In this document: one piece after another, positions 11,660-32,159 of the stretch
How positions within the stretch are numbered: the first letter of the stretch is position 1
Layout: each line of letters starts with the position of its first letter
Translations under genes and position numbers: made by a program
Notes under the pieces: model-generated
Told to the model about the DNA's origin: nothing
Database searches by the model: none
Seen by the model: only the letters and a program-made list of their open reading frames with translations
Assembly (NCBI GenBank): GCA_037954325.1
Contig: JBBMNZ010000017.1
Span: 14,461,501-14,525,500, forward strand
Source: Fistularia commersonii
Lineage: Eukaryota; Chordata; Actinopteri; Syngnathiformes; Fistulariidae
Length of the DNA stretch: 64,000 nucleotides
Direction of reading: 5' to 3'

Positions 11660-12048
11660 TCGATATATCTGAAACCAGGAGAAGACAACAGCAGAGTGGA
11701 GATGTTCAAGTTCTCTTTGGGAGTGATGAGGATGGATAGAAGAATGAGTCCATCAGAGGGGCAGCACATGTTAGATGTTTTGGAGAAAAGGTCAGAGAAA
11801 CCAGACTGAGACGATTCGGTCATGCACAGAGCAGGGATAGTGAATATACTGCTAGAAGGATGCTGAGGTTGGAACTGCCAGGCAGGAGGCCTAGAGGAAG
11901 ACCAAAGAGACAATTTATGGGTGTAGTGAAGGAAAACATGAAGTTAGCTGGTGTGAGAAAAGAGAATACAGAGAACAGGGTTAGATGGAGGAGGTTGATT
12001 CACTGTGGTGGCCCCTGGAAGGAGCAGTCAAAAGAAAAGATAATGACA
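11660..12048 (+). mobile_element. RTE-clade LINE, copy 2 (3' end only)
   Basis: Plus-strand C-terminal and 3' tail fragment of the same RTE family: FKFSLGVMRMDRR, then after a frameshift near 11760-11810 RRFGHAQSRDSEYTARRMLR, GRPKRQFMGVVKE and ENRVRWRRLIHCGG, ending with AAAAGAAAAGATAATG. It shares GCACATGTTAGATGTTTT with copies 3 and 4, unlike copy 1. Everything upstream of the C-terminal region is absent (5' truncation). Confidence 0.87.
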
Positions 12049-19744
<7,696 letters not shown>

Positions 19745-20382
19745 TGGGGTCACATACGGCCTAATTGGATGTCAAGAGGGCCGGACCAGTAAAATCATTA
19801 CCTAAAAGTAACACAAGTCCAAATATTTCCTTGTTTTAGTGTAATGAGGGTAAACTGTTACATTATAAAAATCTTTATAAGTAATGAACTGTTCCTCTAA
19901 AAAATACATGACAAATTAATATCAAAAATGTATATTACAAAATAATTGATGAAAGTACACCCTAAAATACTGAGTTAAAAAAAGAAAGTCTCGTGTATAA
20001 GAGGAGGTATCATGTTTACGAGGCTAATTGTGGCTATTCTGGTTATTAAATCAATTTTCTTAATTTAGCCCATTTTTTTTAATCATTTTTGTGTTTTTTA
20101 TAGACATTAGGAAAGAAACGATCGTTTTAATAATGTCACAAGACGTTTTTTAATCAAAATGTCATTTTGTGTTCAAATTTTGAAGCAAAAATACATTGAA
20201 AAGTTATTTTTTCCTTTTTTCCTTGTCATTTTTTTTTTAAACCCATGGTATAAAACTCCAAGATGCACGTGAGAAAAAACGTGCGGGCCCCACTAATGCA
20301 CAGATTTGATATCAGGCAGGGGGCCACAAATTTTGTTCCGAGGGCCACCGTTGGCCCGCGGGCCGGGAGTCTGAGACTCCTG
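19745..20382. mobile_element. hAT-type non-autonomous element, decayed
   Basis: The right end reads GGCCCGCGGGCCGGGAGTCT then GAGACTCCTG, a typical terminus of fish hAT (Charlie-like) MITEs, preceded by GGGGGCCACAAA. The left part contains GGGGTCACATACGGCC and AGAGGGCCGGACCAGTAAAA, a pairing common in the same class. No transposase frame is visible and no clear 8-bp target duplication was found, so the left boundary is approximate and the copy is old. Confidence 0.6.
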
Positions 20383-20653
20383 TTTAACATAAGATTTACT
20401 TCTGAATGAATTTATTTGCATCTTTATATCTGTTAATGGAGAAGTCCTGTTCTCAACAATTCTAAGGTTTCCACTAAGATACCAAAACACTAAACATGAC
20501 AATATGATCACGTGACAGCATAATTTTGATGACATCCTATTAAGTAGGAAGCCATCATTTCAAGATACCCAAAATATTTGATTTTGACATGACTAAGGAG
20601 CTTTTAGTATACAGTTATGAGTATTGCACTGAAATATTTTACATATTAAAAGG

Positions 20654-20991
20654 CTGGCGGCTCGGTGGTGCAGGGGTAAACACTTCCGTCTCACAGCGAG
20701 AAGGTCCCTACGTCTATTCCGGTCTTTCTGTGGCAAGCTTGCATGTTCTCTCAGTGTTTACGTAAGCTTCCTCAGGGTCCTCCGGTTTACTCCCACCGTC
20801 CAAAAACATGATTTAGGTTAACTGGAAACCCTCTATTGACTAGACGTGTGAATGAGAGAGTGAACGGCTGCATGTCTATAATTGTGGACATGCGATCGAC
20901 CGACGAGGGGTCCAGGGTGAACTCTGCCTCTCGGTCAATGACGGTAACCCTGACTGCAGGATAAGTCGTATAAACATTGAATAAATGAATG
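20654..20991 (+). mobile_element. tRNA-derived SINE with target-site duplication
   Basis: Begins CTGGCGGCTCGGTGGTGCAG, the start of a very common percomorph tRNA-like SINE, followed by TCACAGCGAGAAGGTCC, CTCCCACCGTCCAAAAACAT and a tail of ATTGAATAAATGAAT. An 8-bp direct repeat TTAAAAGG flanks it (20646-20653 and 20992-20999), as expected for LINE-mediated insertion. The RNA polymerase III B box is decayed. Confidence 0.8.
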
Positions 20992-20999
20992 TTAAAAGG

Positions 21000-23489
21000 A
21001 TGCAAATGTTCATATGTTCGGACACAAATCGAGCAAAAAACTAGAAAGTAAAGCCATAAGATACTTGATGTTGAACTTAAAATCTCTAAATAAATATTTT
21101 TCTTCCCTTCAAACATAAGTATTTTTTTCTTTCACACACATTAACAGTCAAAAGCTGCATATTTGCTTAACTTGGGGATGGAGGAGTAGTAAGGTTCTGC
21201 AAATGAATACCATAAATAATATGTTATCCCCCAGATACAACAGTGAATGTTTTCAGCCACCAATTCTCAACAGAGATGTGTTTTTGTGAAAGTTGCTGTG
21301 CCAGTGGTGGGAAATCAAACACAGACATGCCTTCAGCTAGTTGCAAACAAATCAAACAAAGGAGACAATTACAAAAACATGAACAAAGCACTGGAAGTTT
21401 TGAAGCAGAAAGTATGTCCGTTCTGACCATAAAACCTTTCCATTTAAAAAAAAAAAAAAGAGAATTCATTGCTTGTTCTGGCAAAAAAAAAAAAAAAAAA
21501 ATCTCACATAAAGATCCTGCATTTGGCAAAAAGAACAAAGATGGATGCCAGAGCGGGATAGAGATCCAAATTCTTCTGTAGGAAGTTGCTGCTTCAACTT
21601 TAACAAAGGCTATAATAATTACTTGGCTGTAAAAGAGGGAAAAGAGGATAAGGCTGAAAATTAAAATGACACAGAAAGTTAACATTCAGGATATCTGCCT
21701 GCATTCTAAAGACTCCATTTCTTGATTTCGGATTCAGTGGAAAAGTAAAACAAATGGGTAATGGATTGGACATAGGAGTCCAGGAGAATTAACGAACCAA
21801 GTCATGTACTTGAGAACTGCTTTCGGGGTGCCTTTGGCAGCCATAGTGTATTCTTCTACCAAGAAACACACTTGCTCTAAAACATCATGATTTGATTAAG
21901 GCCTCATAGTTTATCACACCATGTACAGAAGATGTAACAGAACAGAAAAAAATGCAACAGCTCCTAGACAGAGGGAGGATTGTGTCTCTTCGATATTTTA
22001 GGGTTGTGCCGCAGTTTCTCTCCTTCCTGTCATGAAAGAATATGGTTTGTCAGTGAGAAAGGAATATGATCGGTGACAGACCCATTCTCACAGGAAACAT
22101 GACCAGATGAGTTCACTGGAAGTAAATTGGACAAGGTTTGAATTCCTAATATGCTGCAGCATGAAGTTTTGGTGATCAGACCAGTGCAGTAGAATGAATA
22201 TGCACAATAGATGCCACATAATGCATTGATTATAAATATGTATATAACTTTCTAGCTGGACTGTGTAACCAAGAAACAACTTGGGTATAAGTAAAGGATT
22301 CTAAAATGGTATATAAAGGGTATTCACCCTCTACTTTTTCAGTGGCAAACACTATGACAAGAAAGAAAACAGGTCTATTTAGGATGTTTATCTTATCAAC
22401 GCCTGAGAAGATCAGCTGTGTAATAAAACTTGGAGTCCCCCCATTATCCTTTAAGCAGAAGATCATAAGTTGATAAAAAAGACATATCATATTCTCAACT
22501 TATTATTGTGGATGTGGACCACCTGTATTAGCAACGGTCTTCTTCCCTAGGATATCCTGCCTTTGGGTGGAGTGGTATTAGTAGGACGGGTACAAGAAAA
22601 ATGAGAAGCTGGGCGACACATTGTACACAGCTGAAATCGATGCCAAAGGAAAGCAATGTGAGAAATGACAAACAATTACCCAGAGACGCCATCTAACAGA
22701 GTGCAGCTGAACACTGCCCTCGCACGCCTGTCAGTGCTAACCCTATTTAAAGGGTCATACCACCAGAGGAATATGTGAATGGGAGCTCTTGCGTCAATGT
22801 TGCACAGGCTGGTGGGTAAAAATGTGTAAACACAAGGCTCTCATGTAAGAAATGCAAACAAATGTGTGTGAGTAAACAGATTACAAACACTGTAATTTGT
22901 GATGCCACAGCTCAGTCAATTACATGCAATGTACACTGTGAAATGTATGTTACAAACTGAAGAAAAACAATATTTAGTGACACGGTTTAGTTTCCTGTCA
23001 AGATTTTAATTTTGGTCACAATCCCCCCAATAAAAAAATATACTCCTGCATATCTTCACTTATTGAGCTTTTGTATATTTATACAATTTACTTTTGTATA
23101 TCTAATGTAAAAACTAATGTTAAAACTATTGTATTACAACATTTTCAACAGGATATATGAGATAGAAATGAAGCCAACCATAGCGTTAACCATTGATATT
23201 ATATGACATTTTAATGTGAATCTACTTAACACTTCGGAACAGAGTTAGAGGGTCCATTCAACAGTATTTAGAGCCAAGTGCTGTGATTCTCTGCATAATC
23301 GAATCCCCTTGGGTGCAGGGTAGACTCTCAGGGCAATTGGACCATCATTGGAGTTGCATGCAAATGTAAAAAAAAAAAATCAGAACATGAACACGAGGAG
23401 GGCAGTATTTATTTGGGTTGTGATTTTAAAAGTTTAGCTCTGGACCTCTCTCGCATCTACGTTATAGGATAAAGGAAATAAGTTTAATA
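21000..23489. other. intron, nothing recognised
   Basis: AT-rich sequence with A-runs near 21447 and 21484. The 153-codon minus-strand frame at 21224-21685 is hydrophobic and crosses poly-A/T runs, so it is not credited as a gene. Confidence 0.6.
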
Positions 23490-23527
23490 GACAGACAGAT
23501 GGACAGATAGAGAGATAGATAGATAGA
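23490..23527. repeat. (GATA/GACA)n imperfect microsatellite
   Basis: Interspersed AGAC and AGAT units. Confidence 0.9.
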
Positions 23528-23827
23528 CTCAATCTCTCTCCTTCAATCTCTTCCCTTTTCTCCACTGTTTATGTTCATTGTGAGGTTGGATGTCCTTTTA
23601 ACAGCACGAGAGGAAGAATGTCTGACAGGCAATGCTGTAAGCCAGGGATATCCCCTTGTCACAGTCGGACATACTGACCCCTCTTTCCCAGCATTTCCTA
23701 CTCCCACCACTATTATATGCTCCAACTTGGATGTTAAGTTTTCCTACTGTGGTGGAGGGATGCTGTTAAGATTGGACTTCACCAAAGAACTGATAAAGAA
23801 GTTTGAATTTGAAAATAAGCAATTTTG

Positions 23828-23846
23828 CCCCCCCCCCCCCCCCCCC
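23828..23846. repeat. poly(C) run
   Basis: About 19 consecutive cytosines, unusual in this AT-rich setting and prone to assembly length error. Confidence 0.95.
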
Positions 23847-23849
23847 TTA

Positions 23850-25190
23850 GAGACATTTGTGCATTTCCAAAACATCTAGGGTTGTTAAAAACAGCTTTGT
23901 TTGGGACACCCTGGAGGAATTATTTCAATTTCCTCTAATTGTTTTGCCCTCCCTAGGGATCTTTAAACTTAGGGGCCACATGAAAACATGCATAATCTCA
24001 TCACAATGGAAATAGGTGTGATAATATAGTGTGTATAAGTGTAAAGGGATCTTGTTTAAAGACACGTTTATGAGTATGCATAGCTATTTTAAATGGACAA
24101 CCATTTAAGTGCCATGTAAAAGTTGTGAGGGAAAATTGTTTTTGCCCTTCAGCAACAGGCATGCTGTGTCTGTCTCATTTTTGGGTTTGTTCTGGTGGTG
24201 CCAGCTGCAAACAGGGCAAGGATATGCTTTGGGAATACTAATTGCGCAATGAAAGCTCTGAGTACTGGTTCAGATATAGTGACATGCATACTGATCAACA
24301 GTTTTGCTGAATCACAGCTCAAACAATACAAAACACAAATGAAACACATTTTTAAATGAACTTGGTAAAGCAAGTGAAAATGTATTTCCAATAAAATACA
24401 CACTTAGAGCATCAAAACTTTCCTGTGCTTTAGATGGATTGTTTAGGGTTGTAAAGGCACCCAAAGAGCCAGTAAAGCCCTACGGTTTTGTGTTTTTGTA
24501 TTCAAGCCACCTCCTTTTGCATCTCCATTGAAACACTCTTCAGCTTAACACCTTTGTGACCAAGTCCTTCATAAAAGCTTAACCAACACAACTTCCGGGA
24601 AAGACTTTGTAGCCTGAGCAATACAAGACACTCTACCAGTGGTGAAAATACAAAGTGCAGACAGTGCAGACGTACAAAGTTCATGGTGTTTTCACATGTT
24701 GACCCCGGAGCATCCCCACGCTACTGTCACAACCACATGCCGGATTCTAAATATATTAAAAATACAAGCAACTCTAAAACTGAAAATTACTCTGTAGAAC
24801 TCTATATTATAGATGCATAACCTGACCGTATTCTATATTCATGATAAAATGTATATTAAATAGCAGTTCTCATGGCTGTTGTCAATGTGAAGATCCTTTT
24901 AAGGGCAATTTCACTGAGCAATAGTAACATTAATTTTCTTGGCCCTGCAGCACACTGGCATGTTGATATGTCAAATTTTAAAAGTTAGATGATTGGCAGA
25001 AAAAAGAGAGACTGTTGTGAAGTAAACCCATCCTATCTGCAAACCGAGTAGTGCAAAACATGATGGGTTAGGGTTTTGTTTTTGTTTTTTTAAATACCGC
25101 AGCTCTCTTCCACTTGGACTAGTCCTACAAGCTCTATTTTGTTGTCTCCTGTCTTTATGTCGAATAGAAGTAAGAATAATAATAACAATA
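23850..25190. other. intron, nothing recognised
   Basis: No gene or repeat family recognised; a short AAT-rich stretch lies near 25171-25196. Confidence 0.6.
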
Positions 25191-25194
25191 ATAA

Positions 25195-25295
25195 TAGTTT
25201 AGGGGAGCAGTTAGGGGTTCAGTGTCTTGCTCAGCAACACTTGGAGGAGTCGGGAATCGGACCAGGGATTTTCGGTACCAAAGACAATTGCTGCC
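25195..25295 (-). mobile_element. tRNA-derived SINE fragment
   Basis: On the minus strand it contains TGGTCCGATTCCCGACTCC, which carries a B-box-like GGTCCGATTCC, followed by TTGCTGAGCAAGACACTGAA and CCCCTAACTGCTCCC. This is the usual body of a fish tRNA-derived SINE. The A box and the tail are not clear. Confidence 0.65.
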
Positions 25296-25299
25296 CCTG

Positions 25300-28200
25300 A
25301 TAGAAGCACAATACAATAGAAGTGCAATTGTGAAGTAATAGCACCTAAAAGGCCTTTGTCAATGTTAGCAGTCATTTCAGCAGCAAAATGAACTTGGCAG
25401 CTCCTCTGCTCTGAGGTGCAGCGCTGTCACTTCCATGCATTTTTGACTTTTTTGGAAGTAATGTCACAACAATTTCTTCTGAAATTCCTATCACAAATAA
25501 CTATTCTGTGAAGCAGATCCAAATGAGCAACTAGTTAATGACTACAGAAACAGTTTATCATTGTAACAAATAAACAGCAGCCCTATAAAAATTACAAGCC
25601 ATTTATAGACTAGTTATCAAGCTGTGCCCTTATTGTTGACGCTATAAAACCCACAGTTATGTAGTCCTTTATGCTAAATCTAACAGAACAAAACCCTCTC
25701 CCCGACTTCCTCACGTCAGCTGAAGGAAATACCAGCCCTGCAGTGCACCATCTAAGGACATCAAATGACACAAATTTGGTATCATATGTAATCATTTCTA
25801 CTAGATATACACTTTACTTTATACTGCTTAATATTTTCACAGGTACAACAGATAAGGAGATGAACAGTTTTCCAGCAAAATATTACATTTCAAATTTAAA
25901 GTGCAAGAGTGTCTTCTTTGGCCTATTTATAAACACATAGATATTTTGGTTTGCGCATATGTGAGATGAGCCTACCTGATACAGAGGCCTTGACACACAC
26001 AAACGTGTGTGTAAAAGGTGCTGGGGACCAGGCAAGTTCCTGGCATGAGTACTAAGGCATCTGACAGCTGAAGAAGTAAGAGTCCAGAGAAGACTGTGGC
26101 GAGTACAGACCACATCCTCTAGACCCAACAAGACTGCTTCCATAATGAACCTGCGGCGAGGACCGACTCACCGAAAGATGTCAAATAGCAGATTACTTCA
26201 TATCAATAATATATCTGCACGTATCACATTCGGCCAGCCGGATGAGTCGATACAAGTAACAGCCATAGAGGTGCAAGTAATGAGAGGGAATGTAAGCCTT
26301 GTTTTCTCTTGATACCATTTAGCTCCATCAGATAATAAGTGGGTCATCATAGGAGGTAAGCCAGTCCTGTGGCTTTCTCATCTCCTGAAGGAGAATAAGC
26401 TTCCTCTTCAAGGTCAAACCCTGCTTTTTCTGCTGTCACAGTCCCAATAAGCAAGTGGTCCACACAGAGCATTTCTCTCCTCTTTCTCTTTGCTTCCTGT
26501 CTTTTTCCTTCTCACTGAGGCAAAGCAGCCACAGATTACCACAAAAACAAACATTCCTACTAAGGAAATGCAGCCAATCTCCTCTTTTCCCTCTCTTATT
26601 TTTAAAGTGATATGCACTCCTGTGCTGCAAGTCCAAATGGAGAGTAAAATGATAGCAGGGAAGGAAAGTGTAAAAACCCTATCCCATTTCTAAAAGGTAT
26701 GCAAGCTACTTTTGCAAGCATCCAAGGACTGAACAAAGCAGTAACATGCATGTTGCCTCCTCTTAAAACATCCCACAATGACAAGACAATGACGGGGAAT
26801 TGAAAATTGCAAACAACCACACATTCACACTCATTTCACCTGAAACCTGAATGAATCAATAACTAAGTATAACTATCTGTACAATGTCACTGTGATACAG
26901 ATTATAAGGAATTGAATTGGACAATGCCTCTTTTTCATGACAGAAATGAGCAAATATCATTGTTGCTGAAAGCTATCATTGATGAACCTTGCTTTGAGAA
27001 ATCTGCTAGATTATTTTTTTAATCTTCTTCGGGTTGAAATTTGACATTTAAAAAAAGGCAATAGTAATATCTGATGTGATTTAATTAGCATATGTAGTTA
27101 GTGCAGCATGAATAAATATTGTGATGATATATTACTTTGGATTTTGGTGACAACCCCAGCTCTTTGTCTGCACTTTCTCCTCTGGTATGTGCTACTTTCA
27201 CACTCTACTCACACTATTTGCACTGAAGGAAGGTTCACAGTACAAACTCCCCAAAACTGTACAAATGATTTACCAGATCGTTTGTGCAATAAGCATGCAT
27301 CTTCTCAAGTGACTTTATTTGAAAAACAACATTCACGGAGATTTTTTGCTTTACATCATCCAATCTCAGGCCCTTAATGTTGCCCTGAGAAACCCCAGAG
27401 GAATGCGAGGCATTTTGTCAGCGTGAATTTTCCAAACTGAGGCAGGGTTGGCTGGAGTTACACACCAAGGCAGGAGATATTCACTTCTCAGGGAGAGTAA
27501 TTTATGAAGGGTGCAAATATTTGTTTGAGCTGGCAGTTAGGTACAACATTGCACAGTTCCCATGATTCTATGTGTGTGTAATTTCCCACTGAATCCTGGG
27601 AAAGGTCACACAGGCTCTGTGATGGAAACATTTAGCTCCAGAGCGTCAGCCGGTCAGCCATTACCACAGTAATTATTTGATGTTGTACAATCATATCTGT
27701 GATGATGACCAGTGCACATATGAGACGACCTCTGTTACTTCTTTTTCTTTTTTGATAACTAGAATTAATCCAAATATAATAATAACTAAGCCTCATTACT
27801 GAGTCAGTCCAAAGGTCATTACAGGCGACACTAAAAGGGAAACAGAAGGTCGACTTGAAAATGTCAAATTTTCACCATGTTAACATCTACTTTAAGTCAC
27901 TCCTCTAAAACAGTTTTTTTCCTGTCTCCATCTCTCTTGCCCATATCATTTCAGACACCCTGATCTTCACCCGGTTAGGTTATTCTGTGCAGGCAAGTCA
28001 GATAGGCAGAGTTTGTCAGAGAGAGAAATGGGTCACGGTCTGTATAAATTCTCAAGAATCATCTTAACTGAGTCAATCTGGCATTCACTCAAAGAATTAG
28101 GTCCAAAGAATTCTCAGAAGTGTCCACGATACACAGATGCAGCCCCTGTTTTGACTATTTCTTTTTACTAACAATTTTATTTTGGATTTACACTTAACAG

Positions 28201-28411
28201 GATTCATTTGCTGTCATATCAATCAGGCAGAATCGGATAGAATGTGGCACTGTCGGAATATGTCACTGTGGCAGATTTGAGTTGACAGTCATGTATAGAC
28301 TGGATCTAAAATTGAATTCAGCTAAGTCCAGTTTAATGTGATTGTTTTAGAGGTGCAAGCAGGAAAATCAATAGCAAAACACATTACGGCATGAGAAATA
28401 GATGAAGGCGA

Positions 28412-28413
<2 letters not shown>
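25300..28413. other. intron, nothing recognised
   Basis: Mostly AT-rich intron. No splice-flanked open frame or repeat family could be supported. Confidence 0.6.

Positions 28414-28474
<61 letters not shown>
28414..28474. repeat. (GT)n microsatellite
   Basis: About 30 uninterrupted GT units. Confidence 0.98.
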
Positions 28475-28475
<1 letters not shown>

Positions 28476-30139
28476 TAATCAGGTCAAATATTTAAAGGTT
28501 TCCCCATTGATTTGTGTAGCTGGAATATTTACTTTGAAAATACGAACTGTGTATTCAACAACAAAGACCCCATGACAATGTAAAATCTTTGAAGTTTTGG
28601 GACATGAAAATCTATTACGTGCAGAATTCGACCAAGTTCCTGTGTTATATGTTGTCATATGTTTTAAATGCAAACGCTCGACACACATACACTCATAGAA
28701 GGAGTACTCAATCAAGAAAACATGCACATTCTCAAGCTAATCATTCTCTCCATTTTGCCTTGTGGAAGAATATTAATGAGGATTATTGTTACTGCAGAAC
28801 GCCCACAGGAAAACAAGACTGGAGCAGCTCGACACTCTTTCTAGCCCTATTCACTAAAAGTGCTTTAAAATAGCCTTTACCAGTTTTTCACAATTTCAGG
28901 CTTCAATTTTCTTCCCGCCAACTTTCCTTTCAATTCCCGTTTCGCAAGCATTTGGCATAGTCAGATTCACCAAACTATGAATAAAAAGCCTCCTTATGAG
29001 CGAGTCACAATGTCTCTGTTCTCTCTTAGTGCCATAATCATAGTCTAACAAAGGACATAGATTGTGCTGGTATATCAAAAGGAGCATTTTGGGGTTTTGA
29101 CATCCTGTCTTGGCTGCGTCTGAATACAGGAGTCCTTCCAAGCAACTAGCAATAGTTTGTTTTTTTGTTTGATTTTGTGTTTTTGTATGCAGATATTTCT
29201 GGGAATAGAGTAACGGAGATAATGGAAAAACCAAATCACTACGGACTGTGCATGAGAGTGAACACACAAACACCGGCGTTCATTGACTCGGGATGTTTTC
29301 ACAGAAGACAGAGGAGTCCACTTTCACCATAGTTACCAGGCTAGCAAACTGTCTCCATAGTGAAAACGCATTATCAGCAGCTGACTGACTCCCGCTTCTG
29401 CTTACAAATAATACAATCTCTTTCTTGGACGGTTTTCCCCGGCAAAGCTTTGACTCAACAACAGCTGTACCAAACATCTATGGGTCTGCTGTAGGATTTT
29501 GGATGAGAAATAAATTGGGGAAAAAAAAAAAAAAGCAAAACCCACAAAGAGACAAGGGTGTGATTCGCTGTGGTGCTCTCCCCTCCCTGTCTCAAAAAAA
29601 ATTCCTCCTCCTGAACTGCCTTGGGGAGAAAAGGGGGGTCCCCTTTCATGCTGAAGAAGACTAGGGGCCTATTATTCCTACCTTTTTCTTTCTGTCCTTC
29701 CCTCTTTCCCCTTCCTTTGTCTGTTTAATTGGACTGACTGACTACAGCCTTCTCACCTACAGTCCTACGGGCTCGATGAGATCACTGCGAATCAATACTC
29801 TTGCAAGGCAAAGAAGAGCTGCAGGGGTGAAAACTACTTGCTCAAGACAGCTTTTTGCTAATAGTAGTCTGGTATAACAAAGATATCTACATTTTTTTTT
29901 CCTTTGGTTTCGACATCTTGCAAAGCATGCCTTTGCTATCCTATCTCAAAGGTTCTTAAAGTAATCCTGACTCTAATATCCGCAAAATTAGACCATCCTT
30001 TTGATACGGCATAGACAAGATGTTTTAAAGGTTACAAGGAATGACTGCTATTCCTCTCTCACCACTTGCCAGGTTTGGAGGCTCGAATGGTAAATTACAG
30101 ACACGCTATTGTCTGACTGAATTGCTACTCTGCTGATGA

Positions 30140-30140
<1 letters not shown>
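28475..30140. other. intron, one exon-like non-coding segment
   Basis: Largely featureless. On the minus strand 29818-29757 is bracketed by a good acceptor (CACCCCTGCAG) and a good donor (TAG|GTGAGA). All three frames contain a stop, so it could only be a non-coding exon or a poison exon. An A-run at 29520-29534 is also present. Confidence 0.45.

Positions 30141-30185
<45 letters not shown>
30141..30185. repeat. (TG)n microsatellite
   Basis: About 22 uninterrupted TG units. Confidence 0.98.
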
Positions 30186-30186
<1 letters not shown>

Positions 30187-30884
30187 TTCTGACGTGCACG
30201 GGTCTCAGTCACTTTGCCCCTCCCATATTTACCCATACTCCCTTTCAGTGCTACTGACAACAACAAATCTCCTTGGGGAGTGTTTTAACATCCTAAATTC
30301 AGAACCCCCCCCCAAACACCAGACAAACAAATACGCACACACACACCACGCTCTTTCTCACAACATCCCTTTGTTTGTTTGTTTGTTTACACACTCTTTC
30401 ACAGTAAAGGTTTGAGCAGTTAAATATGAGGATGATAATCCTAATTCAGACCCCTCACTCTAACAGTAATCTAAACAGAAAGCAACCTCTAATTGTAATT
30501 CCTTGAGCATGTCAGTACCAGTGTGATTTGTCAGAATTTCAACACGTAGACAGGCTGTACTGTACTGAATCTAAGGTATATCTAGGGTGATAAAGGACAG
30601 GAACAAGACACTTTGAGTCACAACTGTGAATATAGGAAGAAAAGGTAGTAAAGAAATGATACTTGGGGAGTGGAGGGTCACATTTCATCCCCTACCTTGT
30701 GTTGAGTACGGTTTTGTTGACTATGATGTGTCATTACTCTTACCTGTCACCAATGACAGTTATGTTCTACCACTTGAATTTATTCATTTTACCATGGTAG
30801 CATTACACATCCATCAAATGCCACTGATAAAGGCAAGTGATAGTTTATTTGCATCTTTTCTACCTCTGAAGTGGAAGGCTGTAC

Positions 30885-31160
30885 ATATACATACACACGC
30901 ACACACACATAGATATATGTATGTATGTGTCTATATGTATATATATACATATTTGTATATATACTTATATGCATATATACGTGTGTGTGTATATATATAT
31001 ACACACACATATATACATACATACAAATATATATATATTATGGTGATGTGATATTCTCTATATATTTTTATATTTATATATTCTATATATATGTATCTCT
31101 TTGTGTGTGTGTGTGTACACACACATATATATAGATATATATATCTATATATATACCATA
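30885..31160. repeat. compound AT/CA/GTAT low-complexity tract with perfect palindromes
   Basis: Alternating blocks of TATA, CACA, GTGT and GTAT. It includes a 28-bp perfect palindrome at 30982-31009 (GT arms, TA centre, AC arms), an 18-bp one at 31108-31125 (GT then AC) and a 30-bp one at 31125-31154 (centre GATATATATATC). Such sequence can extrude cruciforms and is often misassembled. Confidence 0.9.
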
Positions 31161-31185
31161 AAAAGTATTTAAAATATAAATATTA

Positions 31186-31266
31186 AGAGAGAGAGAGAAA
31201 AAACAGAGACAGAGAGAGAGAGAGAGAAAAACAGCGAGAACGAGAGCGAGAGAGAGAGCGAGAAAG

Positions 31267-31313
<47 letters not shown>
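31186..31313. repeat. (GA)n homopurine tract, interrupted
   Basis: Almost pure GA on the plus strand for about 128 bp with a few C interruptions; a triplex-capable mirror-repeat type of sequence. Confidence 0.95.
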
Positions 31314-31315
<2 letters not shown>

Positions 31316-31439
31316 GTAGGGCAGTCTTAGTGGAGTTGCAGTGCGCTCTCATCATCTCAGTCTTTAAATGTGAGCTGGTAGTCTTAGGGCTTACGAAAAT
31401 ACCAAACACGTTTGATATTATGGCAACCGTTAGCCTTAA

Positions 31440-31915
31440 GTCACGGTAAAGATCAAATCAACAACCAAGAGATAAGCTCTAACAAAATCGGAAAAAGGAC
31501 GACCGGTAGTAAAACAATTGCCGCAGCGATATTGGCGGCACAGACTGTATTTATTTGCGGTATGGATGGACGGGAACTGCAAAGGATGTCCCAAGGATTA
31601 TGGACCGTCCAGAAAGAGGAGTGGATGGTGGAGCCGTGGGCAGAAAATCTCAGCCAGTGCACTGCCAACTCTCCAATGCATCGTGACCAAGTGGAGGACG
31701 AAAAGCTATAACAATACATTTTATTTATTATTGACGTTTATTGACATTGGAGTTACTCCACTTTCTTTTTATCTATTTTTTTTACCTTTATTTCATATAT
31801 TCATATTTATTCTATACATTTATAGATGTTCACCTGCTCTAGGTTGCTATGATACCCCTTGTGCCCTCCATTGTCCCTCAGAGACAAATAAAGTTTCTTT
31901 GATTCTTATTGTTGG
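31440..31915 (+). mobile_element. probable LINE-derived retroposon with an AATAAAG tail
   Basis: The 3' end (about 31850-31915) reads CCTCAGAGACAAATAAAGTT then TCTTTGATTCTTATTG, an L2/CR1-type fish tail. Upstream there is an open plus-strand stretch with W-W-S-R-G-Q-K and L-P-T-L-Q-C-I-V-T-K that loosely resembles the start of fish L2 ORF2, followed directly by a T-rich 3' UTR, suggesting an internally deleted copy. No RT motif is present. The left border and family are uncertain. Confidence 0.45.
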
Positions 31916-31982
31916 ACTGAATAAGCACGACATTGCATGTGGATAAATTATTGCTGAAAGAATCTAGCAAATGTTTTTCATG

Positions 31983-32152
31983 AGTCTTTTCAAAATCTTT
32001 ACAAAGTGTTTAGATGAGAGACCCACAGTCTTGGGTCTCAGCCTAGTCAAATTGTAGTAAGACTACCCTGAGACTCAAGACTCTAAAAACCAGTCTTGAG
32101 ATGTCAGCTGGTATGAGTTGATAGTTTTACATTAGTCTTTTCAAAATCTTTA
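31983..32152. repeat. pair of 19-bp direct repeats around a small hairpin region
   Basis: AGTCTTTTCAAAATCTTTA occurs at 31983-32001 and again at 32134-32152. Between them CTCAAGAC and GTCTTGAG form an 8-bp inverted repeat with an 11-base loop near 32065-32100. It could be the remains of a small tandem duplication or of an insertion with duplicated target. Confidence 0.6.
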
Positions 32153-32159
32153 TTCTTAA

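Noticed and set aside
21224..21685. 153-codon minus frame, hydrophobic
   Set aside because: It crosses poly-A/T runs giving F- and K-runs, has an equally long overlapping plus frame and no splice sites.
30626..31409. Frames of 141 and 108 codons rich in Y, I, T, H or S, L
   Set aside because: They run through TA/CA and GA simple repeats, which are open in several frames by composition.
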